From the NCBI RefSeq assembly GCF_900155655.1, contig NZ_LT706987.1:2901483-2965482 (forward strand): a stretch of DNA of 64,000 nt. Direction: 5' to 3'. The notes under the pieces are model-generated. The model saw nothing but the letters and a program-made list of their open reading frames with translations. It did no database searches and was not told where the DNA came from. This document shows positions 34,823 to 42,986 of this stretch, in pieces; the stretch's first letter is position 1; every line of letters starts with the position of its first letter. The stretch comes from Prevotella ihumii. Lineage in GTDB: Bacteria > Bacteroidota > Bacteroidia > Bacteroidales > Bacteroidaceae. The translations under genes and the position numbers were made by a program.

Positions 34823-35402
34823 TTTTTAGCCATTCTAAGGCCTTAGGCAAGGCATAACGCAGTTTATCAATGCTCTTTAACGAGTCGTGAAATGTAATTA
34901 TTGAACCATTGCGAGTATATCGTTTCACGTTGTTGAGCACATCTTCGCCTGTGAGATATTTAGAGTAGTCGCGGGTAACTACATCCCACATCACTACACG
35001 ATAGTTTTGTTTCACCCACCAATACACAGAATGGCGCAACCAACCGTGAGGTGGACGGAAGAAACGTGAATGGATTAAGGCATCGGCCTTCGTCACATCA
35101 ACAGCATAAGTCAGTGTGAAATGCTTGAACGAACCAAGATGATGGTAAGTGTGATTGCCAACCAAGTGGCCACGGCGTTTAACTTCTTCAAATAGTTCTG
35201 GGTACTTGCGCACATTATCGCCCACCATAAAGAATGTAGCCTTTGCGTCGTACTGGTCGAGAACATCAAGTATAAAAGGAGTAGCCTCTGGTATTGGTCC
35301 ATCATCAAATGTAAGATAAACCGAATGTTCATTAGGGTTTACACGCCACAATGCGTGTGGATAAAGCCATCGAAGCCATCTTGCTGGTTGTTCTATTATC
35401 AT
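34782..35402 (-). CDS. Polysaccharide deacetylase (NodB-homology, CE4-type)
   Basis: 206 residues. Motif 1 is YLTFDDGPIPEAT (catalytic and metal aspartates, about residues 30-36); motif 2 is HLVGNHTYHHLGSFKH (the H-x3-H metal pair). Motif 3 FRPPHGWLRHS and the late VMWDVVTRDYSKYLT stretch follow. It probably removes N-acetyl groups from a cell-envelope polysaccharide, though no signal peptide is evident. It overlaps queG downstream. Confidence 0.9.
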   Translation of the reverse strand: MIIEQPARWLRWLYPHALWRVNPNEHSVYLTFDDGPIPEATPFILDVLDQYDAKATFFMVGDNVRKYPELFEEVKRRGHLVGNHTYHHLGSFKHFTLTYAVDVTKADALIHSRFFRPPHGWLRHSVYWWVKQNYRVVMWDVVTRDYSKYLTGEDVLNNVKRYTRNGSIITFHDSLKSIDKLRYALPKALEWLKNEGYEFKVFTEKD

Positions 35403-35483
35403 CTAAATTCATTCAAAGATAAGCATTAGGCACTTAATGTATTAATCCTGAAACTTTTACCTATTGCTTATTATTATAAAAAT

Positions 35484-35519
35484 GAGCGAGCTGACAACCT
35501 TAGATTGTCAACTCGCTCT
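35484..35519. terminator. Terminator of the DUF2723 gene (usable from both strands)
   Basis: Arms GAGCGAGcTGACAA and TTGTCAaCTCGCTC, A-rich on one side and T-rich on the other, immediately below the 35525 stop. Confidence 0.85.
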
Positions 35520-35524
35520 TTTTT

Positions 35525-38500
35525 TTACTTTATTTTTCCGCCTCGCATTTCAAAAGATTGAACAAACGAATTGAACTCTTTTGCATGCTTATCTGCCCAA
35601 GCTGAATTATATTCTTTTGCAGTCATCAAAATGGCATTCATTATCTGCAACTGCATATAGCACGTGTTTTGACTCATATTAAATCCACGTGGACTTAAGC
35701 TAAGTATATAGCGCACGTATTGAGAAGCATTCTTCCAAAGTTTATCGTTAATCTGCATTGCCTTAGACATCTGACCTAACTTAGCATAAGCCAAAGCCAT
35801 CTCAACGGAACCACGATTATAGCTAAACGGAACACTATACTCTGGAATTTCTTTCTCTATCTTAGCCAATACCTTACGTGCCTTGTCCATCTTTCCTTCT
35901 GCAATGAGATGGATAGCAGTGGTTGACGCCAAACGTGTGTGATACCAACAAGTCTTGAGCACTGTTTCGTCCAAATAGAGTCCCTTTGTAGAAAGTCCAC
36001 CCCATTTAAACTTATTCATAATAAGTTCATAAGTCTTGTCTGTATCGAAATCGTTGCCCTCCTTGGTGTAGAAAGGTGTGATACGGTTGAGCAAACCTTC
36101 CTGAACAAAGTTGTCACCAAGGTTCATAAAGTTCTCTGCACCTACCGAAATTGCCACATAGAGAGGGCGTGTCCAATTGCAATTTGCTATCATTTCGAGC
36201 ATCATCAAGTCGCTCTTGTAAAGCGCTTCACGACCTGCAAGCGATATTGCCATACGTTCTGGAATTGAATCGCCTGCCATTGCCATTCCACTCTTGCGCA
36301 CAGCCTCCTTATCGATGGTCATATAAAGCGTATCAGTTGGAATTACGTGGAACTGATCGTCTTTTGAACGTACCCAATGCTTCAATACATTCTTTAGCTC
36401 AAATGGGTCGTTACCAAACTGCCTACGTGCCTCTTCAGGGTTTTGAGCATAGAGTGCAAGCACTTCGGCTTTAAGTTCTGGCTGAATACGTATATATTCA
36501 TTCGTGCCACTCACATAGTCTAAGCGTGGCCAAGATATAGGCACACTTGGCGAAGTGTAGGCAGGACGAATCATTTGGTCGATGTACCAGTCGGTAGCAA
36601 GATACGATAGGTTGCACACACGAGTATCTGTACGCACGCCTTCTACATCTTGATTGTACCACAATGGGAAGGTATCGTTATCGCCATTTGTAAATACAAT
36701 AGGATTGCCTTGCTCTTGCATAGAGTTGAGATAGTTCTGTCCAAAGTCGCGAGCGGTATATCTGCCCGAACGGTCGTGGTCGTCCCAAGTTTGTGAAACC
36801 ATCTGAATAGGTACGAGGATAGAAGCTACAGAAGCAATTGCAGCAGCAGCTGTGCCCGAAACTTTAAGTTTCTTCAACCAATCATAGATAGCCAACACGC
36901 CCAAACCACACCATATAGCATAAGCATAGAACGAACCTGCATAGGCATAGTCGCGTTCACGAGGCTGCGAAGGTGTTTGATTGAGGTAGACAACAATAGC
37001 CAAACCTGTCATAAAGAACAAGAAGAACACTACCCAAAACTGCTGAATACCACGTTTACCACGCCAAGCCTGCCATACAAGTCCGAGAATACCGAGCAAG
37101 AGAGGCAAACAATAGAACACATTGTGTCCCTTGTTGGCTTGCAAATCATCAGGCAAGAGACTTTGGTCGCCATACATCAAGTTGTCGATAAACGAAATAC
37201 CTGTAATCCAGTTGCCGTGTTCCAACTCGCCATTGCCTTGTATATCGTTCTGTCTTCCTGCGAAGTTCCACATAAAGTAACGCCAGTACATAAAGTTGCA
37301 CTGATAAGCCAAGAAGAACTGAAGGTTCTCAAATTGGGTTGGCATCTTCACTCCGTCTACATCGTGACCTTGTATTCCGCCCATAATACTCTCATAATTA
37401 GAGGCGTGTGCTTGGTCGTACATACGTGGGAAGAGCATATTTTGTTCAAATACCTGTGTCGTCTTATGACGTACAAGGAAGTAAGAATCTTTTTCATCAG
37501 CCGATGCTTTTTCCTTTCTTTGATAGATAGGAGCACCCTCTTTAAAGTCGTAATGCTGCCCATCTTCTGCCACCTTAGGCGTGCTGGTATAAGCTGGTCC
37601 ATACAACAATGGACGGTCGCCATACTGTTCACGGCTCAAATAGTTGCCGAGGGTAAATATATCCTCGGGCGAGTTTTGATCCATTGGAGGGTTGGCCGTA
37701 GAACGGATAACGATGAGTGCATACGAAGAATAACCTATAATCATCATAAACATACAGAGCAAAGCTGTATTTTTGATGCGTGAAGTTACAATATATTCCT
37801 TGCCTTTCTTCATTCTCAACACGAAGAAAAGCACACTCAAGAGCACTATACCGACAATAAATGCACTCCAACCATAACCTACGAACGGAATACCAATAAG
37901 TCCGAAGGCAGAGAGGAAAGCTATATTCTCTCTGTTGCTACCTGTCTTGCCCTTGTAAGTCTCTGCAATTGCCCAAACAAAAGCACCAATAAGCAAGAAG
38001 ATGTAAAGAATAGTACCAGTATTGAAAGGCATTCCCAAAGTGTTGGTAAACAACAATTCGAAGAAGCCACCCACAGTGATGATACCTGGTACAACGCCAT
38101 AAAGTACGGCTGCCACCAATACTACCGAGATAGCAAGTGCTATCATTGAGCCTTTAAGGTCAGCATCGGGCACACGCTTATAATAGTAAACCAACACGAT
38201 AGCTGGAATACAAAGCAAATTGAGCAAGTGTACACCAATAGAAAGACCTGTCATATAAGCAATTAGCACCAACCAACGGTCAGCGTGAGGCTTATCGGCA
38301 TTGTCTTCCCACTTCAAGATGAGCCAGAATACAACTGCCGTAAAGGCTGATGAATAAGCATAAACTTCGCCTTCAACAGCCGAGAACCAGAATGTGTCGC
38401 TAAACGTATAGATGAGCGCACCTACAAGTGCTGCGCCCTCAATGGCAATTATCTTCGACAAAGAGATGTCTTCTCCATCACGTACAATGAGCTTTCGCGC

Positions 38501-38800
38501 CAAATGGCTAATCGTCCAAAAGAGAAACATAATGCACGTAGCCGAGAGCAACGCACTCATCATATTCACCATTCGAGCCACCTCCGATGGGTCGCTAACA
38601 AATTGTGTGAAGAAATTTGCTGTCAAAGCGAAGAAAGGTGCCCCAGGAGGATGCCCCACTTCAAGTTTGAAAGCTGTAGTAATGAATTCTGGACAGTCCC
38701 AAAAGCTGGCTGTCGGTTCGATTGTAGAGCAATACGTAAAGGCAGCAATAAGGAATGCCACCCAACCAAGCGTATTGTCTACGAGTCTAAACTTTTTCAT
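35525..38800 (-). CDS. DUF2723 family integral membrane glycosyltransferase-like protein
   Basis: 1091 residues. The N-terminal half carries about twelve membrane helices. The family signature FWDCPEFITTAFKLEVGHPP, near residue 35, contains the acidic residue that in related GT-C enzymes is catalytic. A soluble periplasmic domain follows, with a helical TPR-like tail (KARKVLAKIEKE, SVEMALAYAKLGQMSKAMQI). Eukaryotic TMEM260 belongs to the same family and is an O-mannosyltransferase. A protein- or glycan-glycosylating role here is inference. A single gene. Confidence 0.88.
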   Translation of the reverse strand: MKKFRLVDNTLGWVAFLIAAFTYCSTIEPTASFWDCPEFITTAFKLEVGHPPGAPFFALTANFFTQFVSDPSEVARMVNMMSALLSATCIMFLFWTISHLARKLIVRDGEDISLSKIIAIEGAALVGALIYTFSDTFWFSAVEGEVYAYSSAFTAVVFWLILKWEDNADKPHADRWLVLIAYMTGLSIGVHLLNLLCIPAIVLVYYYKRVPDADLKGSMIALAISVVLVAAVLYGVVPGIITVGGFFELLFTNTLGMPFNTGTILYIFLLIGAFVWAIAETYKGKTGSNRENIAFLSAFGLIGIPFVGYGWSAFIVGIVLLSVLFFVLRMKKGKEYIVTSRIKNTALLCMFMMIIGYSSYALIVIRSTANPPMDQNSPEDIFTLGNYLSREQYGDRPLLYGPAYTSTPKVAEDGQHYDFKEGAPIYQRKEKASADEKDSYFLVRHKTTQVFEQNMLFPRMYDQAHASNYESIMGGIQGHDVDGVKMPTQFENLQFFLAYQCNFMYWRYFMWNFAGRQNDIQGNGELEHGNWITGISFIDNLMYGDQSLLPDDLQANKGHNVFYCLPLLLGILGLVWQAWRGKRGIQQFWVVFFLFFMTGLAIVVYLNQTPSQPRERDYAYAGSFYAYAIWCGLGVLAIYDWLKKLKVSGTAAAAIASVASILVPIQMVSQTWDDHDRSGRYTARDFGQNYLNSMQEQGNPIVFTNGDNDTFPLWYNQDVEGVRTDTRVCNLSYLATDWYIDQMIRPAYTSPSVPISWPRLDYVSGTNEYIRIQPELKAEVLALYAQNPEEARRQFGNDPFELKNVLKHWVRSKDDQFHVIPTDTLYMTIDKEAVRKSGMAMAGDSIPERMAISLAGREALYKSDLMMLEMIANCNWTRPLYVAISVGAENFMNLGDNFVQEGLLNRITPFYTKEGNDFDTDKTYELIMNKFKWGGLSTKGLYLDETVLKTCWYHTRLASTTAIHLIAEGKMDKARKVLAKIEKEIPEYSVPFSYNRGSVEMALAYAKLGQMSKAMQINDKLWKNASQYVRYILSLSPRGFNMSQNTCYMQLQIMNAILMTAKEYNSAWADKHAKEFNSFVQSFEMRGGKIK

Positions 38801-39130
38801 CTATACATTTTATGTTTTTAAGTCTGCCACAATAAGACAGAGCGTTGATATTTCTCCCATAAAGCCTTTATAAGGCATATATAATAAGGTAAAGCCTAAT
38901 TAGCCAATATCTATCCTGTCCCGACCTATCCTTACTTGTCTGACAAATAGAATAATGTCGCAAAATACCTTTACACCTTATATAATATAACAAGTATATG
39001 CACGCGCTCAACCGAAAAGTTGGGAAAGGCTTTTAATTCAGTTTGCAAAGATAATGATATAATATCAAACAGCCGTGCCACTTCTTAATAAATTGAATAA
39101 ACTTAACAAGAATTTATAGAAACCCCTATG
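38801..39130. other. Intergenic region with a trace of the 9-bp repeat
   Basis: Between the DUF2723 start and the nuclease stop (both minus strand). At about 38918-38945 two or three decayed units of the GTCYGAC minisatellite are seen. No gene was found. A/T-rich inverted repeats near 38860-38900 may form the nuclease terminator. Confidence 0.4.
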
Positions 39131-40009
39131 TTAATCCGTCAATTTACTTTCCACAGCCACTTCTATATCGTCAGGCAACTGTGGAAAGAAGTCGTAACCT
39201 GTAATCTTCTCCACCTCGTCTACCGTGCGTGGCATCTTGTTTGCCTTATCTTTACCGCCACCATTCTTACAGATAAATCCGTACGCACGTGGCTTACCCT
39301 CCATTATCAATACCACCTTGAAGAAGGCATCGGGTACAGCCACCTTGTTTTCACCAATGGTTTCGTACTGATTTTTGTTATAAAATATAGGTCCACAAGC
39401 AATATAAACCTCGCCATATTCACGAGCCCACATTCTACATTTGCGTTCTACATCGCCCCACGCACCACTATTGATACTGAAGTCTTGAGGACAAATATTG
39501 GTAAACAAGAAACTCTCATACATCGCTTCCTCATCCCACTTGTTATCACCTGCAGGACACATATGCCCCCTACTCCAACCACTCTTTTTATAGTCGTAGT
39601 ACGTAGCACGTGGTTCGGGCACTTCCCCATCTTCGTGAAAAGCTCCTTTAGGACGTCGTACCATACCTTCCGTATGTTCAGCTGTTAGTCGCCAAGCCAC
39701 CCAGTTAGGGTCTTTGGTTTCCTTATTATAAGAAACCGTATAAGCCTTTCTTACTAAAATTTGTTCGGAAACATCAGTAAGCTTTGCAGGAATTTCAAGT
39801 CCGTTAGGCACATTTATATTTTTCGTCTCCGAAACTTCACCCTCCTTCGTCTCTGCTTTTTCATCTGCCTCGCTTATCTGCTTGTGTGTCACTATTTGCT
39901 TACCGCTATCCATAATTTTACGCAATCGGTCGCATTGCGACATAATGGAAAAAATAGCAATCGCCCCCAAGAGTATCTTCCACTGAGTGGAAAATTTTTT
40001 ACGTCTCAT
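39131..40009 (-). CDS. DNA/RNA non-specific endonuclease (NUC1 family), membrane-anchored or secreted
   Basis: 292 residues. An N-terminal hydrophobic segment (KILLGAIAIFSIMSQC) suggests export. The catalytic motif SRGHMCPAGDNKWDEEAMYE (family pattern DRGH) supplies the general-base histidine, and the Mg-binding asparagine lies downstream in FLFTNICPQDFSINSGAW. It probably degrades extracellular nucleic acid. A low-complexity linker (ADEKAETKEGEVSE) separates anchor and domain. A single gene. Confidence 0.92.
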   Translation of the reverse strand: MRRKKFSTQWKILLGAIAIFSIMSQCDRLRKIMDSGKQIVTHKQISEADEKAETKEGEVSETKNINVPNGLEIPAKLTDVSEQILVRKAYTVSYNKETKDPNWVAWRLTAEHTEGMVRRPKGAFHEDGEVPEPRATYYDYKKSGWSRGHMCPAGDNKWDEEAMYESFLFTNICPQDFSINSGAWGDVERKCRMWAREYGEVYIACGPIFYNKNQYETIGENKVAVPDAFFKVVLIMEGKPRAYGFICKNGGGKDKANKMPRTVDEVEKITGYDFFPQLPDDIEVAVESKLTD

Positions 40010-40267
40010 ATTTCTAAATCTAAGTGTATAATACGCATTAAAAGAACATTTACTCTTGCAAAGTTAACTAATTTACTATAAATTTTCTCAATGCTATGAA
40101 AAAAACACCTTTTTAGATTTATTTTCCACTAAAAAATACATCTTTGCACAAGATACATCTGTACGCAACACTTGTAAACTATAGTTTTACCAAGTCTGCT
40201 GCAATAAATAAAGGAAATAAGGCTAAGAGATAGAGCTGAAAACAGCCTTAAAAGAATAACCCGTTGA

Positions 40268-40863
40268 CGGAATTATTTTTTAGCTACTATACCAATTGTT
40301 ACCTTATTCGATAGATAGTTTATTTCTCTTTTATCTTTTTCTCTTTTTCCGTTTTACTTCGGGTAAGTGTTAAATACAATGGTCATAATTCTCGTATATG
40401 CGTTCAAAAGAAGCGTGATACACAAAAGTGGCATAAATGCGTGTGCAAGTGCAAACTACTGATTACTAACGAGTAATAAACAAATAGGAGAAAGTGTGCA
40501 AGAATATAGTATTTAATTCGTGGTAATATAGAACGAATAAAAGGTAAATATGAACAAGAAAAGTATCATTAAGTGTTATTTTAGAAGGTAAACATTGATG
40601 TTTGAGAATGCCAAACATCAATGTTAAGGTGGTAAAACATATATGTTTGGCATCGTCATAGTTAAACTTTGACAATACCAAACACCAATAAAAGAGATTT
40701 AGGACATATAATAAGAAATATATAACAATTCTATTTGTAGAATTAATATGTTAAATCAGCATAATAAAAAAACATTGGAAGAATTAAGGCTGGTTCTATA
40801 ACTTACCACCGCATATAGTCATTCCATTTTTATGAAATACGTTTTGTTATCTTATAAAAGAAT
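40268..40863. repeat. Long intergenic repeat block, copy 1 (without foldback elements)
   Basis: Closely similar to 52529-53306. Here module A (TTTTTTAGCTACTATACC ... GAATTAA, about 40272-40787) is followed by module B (AAGGCTGGTTCTATAAC ... ATGAAATACGTTTTG, 40788-40850). At two positions where copy 2 carries a foldback element this copy has none. No coding sequence was seen; the rest of 40010-40267 is also empty apart from AT-rich DNA. Confidence 0.8.
40590..40685. repeat. Cluster of short perfect palindromes
   Basis: Contains AAACATTGATGTTT, AAACATCAATGTT, AAACATATATGTTT and AGTTAAACT-type words within 95 bp. Lies within the long repeat block and matches 53107-53188. Confidence 0.75.
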
Positions 40864-40886
40864 GAGATGCAATGTCTTTATGTCAT

Positions 40887-42191
40887 TCAAAAACTATATT
40901 TCATCTTTGTCCATATTTCAGAGTTTCGGTCGTACATTCGGAACTTGCCTTTGTCGGCATGGAAGAAATCGTATCCGGCGGTAAGTTCGATTTGGTCGTT
41001 CAAGGCGTAGGATGCGGAGAAACGATTGAAAACGCCGCCATTGGCTACGTCTATATAGGCGAATGTTGAAAGTTTAAGCATATTCCGCAGCAATTCTTTC
41101 GATATTCTTGCCGTAGCAAGTCCAGCATTGCGATAAACGGGAAGACCGTCAAGGTTCCCTGCCGTATATTTATGGAAGTATTGTGCACTGAAATTCCAAT
41201 CGTTGCCCAGATACCAGTCCACACCGGCAAGGAAGTTGTACGTATTTCGGCACACCACATTTTTTCCCACACCTCTGCTTTGCGCCTCATCGAAATAGCA
41301 AGCAGCCTCGCCGCGAAGGACAAACTGTCCAACAGGCAGAGAGCAGTCGGCCCCGAGCATCGTCATGCGGTGGTATTCACCCTTGACTAAAAGCGACTTT
41401 CCATCGCTGGACACAGTAAGGGAAAGAGCGGGCATCTTGTTCCACGTTCGCAGGACACTCAGTGAAAAATCAATCCCGCTGAGGTTGGTCGTTATCCGTC
41501 CGCCGTACTCTATATTCCGAAGTCTTTTCTCTGGTTTTCCACTTTCCAAATCTATGGTATAGGGAAGAGGGGCTGACGGTAGAGTCAATGCCCACGGGTT
41601 GTGCCTGTCGGTGGGAAGAATGAAGAAATCCGCTACGGGATTGCATATCGCCTCGAATGTTACCGAACGCCATGTGTATCTTGTACGCAGGGCATTGACG
41701 GGCATACGGATGTCATCGTAGTCCTGCGCAAGGAACTCGGTGTAGTCGCAGGGCGACACGCAGTCGGTCAGTCGGAGGGCATCTGCCACTCCCCACACCA
41801 CAATCTGTCGCCCCACGCGAAGGTCAAGATTTCCTTTGGCGTATGCGAGATATGCCTCGCGCAGTTCCAGTCCCGTGCGGTCTTTCAGTATAGCGTTGTA
41901 GGTGGCATTCATGGAAACAAAAAGGGAAGCAGCACCTTTTTCGAGTTTTACCTCTCCGCGTGCACGGGTTCTCGAAGCCATCCAGTCGGCTTTGCCCTCG
42001 GTGCGTGCGGCATGGTAAGTATCGAGAAATCCCTTTACCTGAACACGCAGGGAGTTGTCCTCCGTTTCTTCCTCTTGTATGTATTCCGCATCAACGGAAT
42101 CGGTTTCCACCGCCGAGGTATCAATCTGGGCAAATGCCTGTGCCGAGAGCATCGGCACAAGCAACAGCGTCCATAATCGCAGCATTCTCAT
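40887..42191 (-). CDS. Outer-membrane beta-barrel protein (DUF1302-like) of the efflux operon
   Basis: 434 residues. The signal peptide is LLLVPMLSAQAFAQ. An acidic linker (DSVDAEYIQEEETEDNS) is followed by alternating beta-strand sequence to a terminal aromatic residue (KMKYSF), the usual barrel end. VGRQIVVWGVADALRLTDCV resembles DUF1302 proteins, often found with MMPL permeases. It is the last gene of the six-gene operon and presumably the outer-membrane partner. The substrate is unknown. Confidence 0.72.
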   Translation of the reverse strand: MRMLRLWTLLLVPMLSAQAFAQIDTSAVETDSVDAEYIQEEETEDNSLRVQVKGFLDTYHAARTEGKADWMASRTRARGEVKLEKGAASLFVSMNATYNAILKDRTGLELREAYLAYAKGNLDLRVGRQIVVWGVADALRLTDCVSPCDYTEFLAQDYDDIRMPVNALRTRYTWRSVTFEAICNPVADFFILPTDRHNPWALTLPSAPLPYTIDLESGKPEKRLRNIEYGGRITTNLSGIDFSLSVLRTWNKMPALSLTVSSDGKSLLVKGEYHRMTMLGADCSLPVGQFVLRGEAACYFDEAQSRGVGKNVVCRNTYNFLAGVDWYLGNDWNFSAQYFHKYTAGNLDGLPVYRNAGLATARISKELLRNMLKLSTFAYIDVANGGVFNRFSASYALNDQIELTAGYDFFHADKGKFRMYDRNSEIWTKMKYSF

Positions 42192-42193
42192 GG

Positions 42194-42973
42194 TCAGAGT
42201 CCTTTCTCTAATTTGGAGACGGTGAAGAGATTGGGCTGCACCTTCACGTTGAACCGCTGGTTGTTCATACGAATGATGGTCTTATGCCCCGTCTGCACGT
42301 TCTCCATCTGCATGAAGTGCATCGTCCAGAAGCCCTGCACCTTGTTGATGTTGGAGATGGTGAGCCGGCGGTGCAGCTTCTTCAGTTTGTCGTAGTATTC
42401 AGCCTTGACCGGTATCAGGCAGTCCTGTCTGATCCATGTGATGCGATACGAATAGATCTCATCCTTGTCCTTGGGCGTGGACTGCACCACCCAGCATTTC
42501 TTTCCTCCCACGACCTCCTCGCGAAGCAGTTTGTGTGTTTCCTCGTCCACGCTGCGCGTGTTCATGTCGTTGTAGGTGAAGTCGCTGCCCATAAAGTAGT
42601 CGGTCTTCGACGATTTGCCGCTGATGCGTCTCGTCTTCTTCATCGCTGGCAGGTAGAGCCACTTGTCGTCCACCTTGTTGGCGTTGTCGTAGTCCCATGT
42701 GAGGAAGCCCGTACCTTTTACATCGCCGGGATAGGTGAAGAACATGATTTTTTTCGTGTTCCTGCCCACGTCCATTGCCCACGATTCGAGCTTGCGCACA
42801 CGTTTGTGCCCGCTTCTCTGCACGAGCGTCATTTCGATGGTGGCATAGCGTGTGTCGCCATCGGCACGGTTTCTTACTTTCTGCATGATGTCTCTTCCTG
42901 TGAGACCTGCGGCGTTTGCACTGCAAATCGCAAACAAGGCGATGAGTGTCAATACTAATTCTTTTGCTTTCAT
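42194..42973 (-). CDS. LolA-like outer-membrane lipoprotein-sorting protein
   Basis: 259 residues from MKAKELVLTLIALFA (signal peptide). The frame is open upstream, but 42973 gives a clean signal peptide and a 13-bp gap to the MMPL gene. The body is LolA-like half-barrel sequence: LESWAMDVGRNTKKIMFFTY, KGTGFLTWDY, KKTRRISGKSSKTDYFMGSD. Such proteins accompany MMPL/RND transporters and are thought to carry a lipid-like substrate through the periplasm. The stop lies two bases before the barrel gene start. Confidence 0.85.
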   Translation of the reverse strand: MKAKELVLTLIALFAICSANAAGLTGRDIMQKVRNRADGDTRYATIEMTLVQRSGHKRVRKLESWAMDVGRNTKKIMFFTYPGDVKGTGFLTWDYDNANKVDDKWLYLPAMKKTRRISGKSSKTDYFMGSDFTYNDMNTRSVDEETHKLLREEVVGGKKCWVVQSTPKDKDEIYSYRITWIRQDCLIPVKAEYYDKLKKLHRRLTISNINKVQGFWTMHFMQMENVQTGHKTIIRMNNQRFNVKVQPNLFTVSKLEKGL

Positions 42974-42986
42974 TTTATACTGTTTT

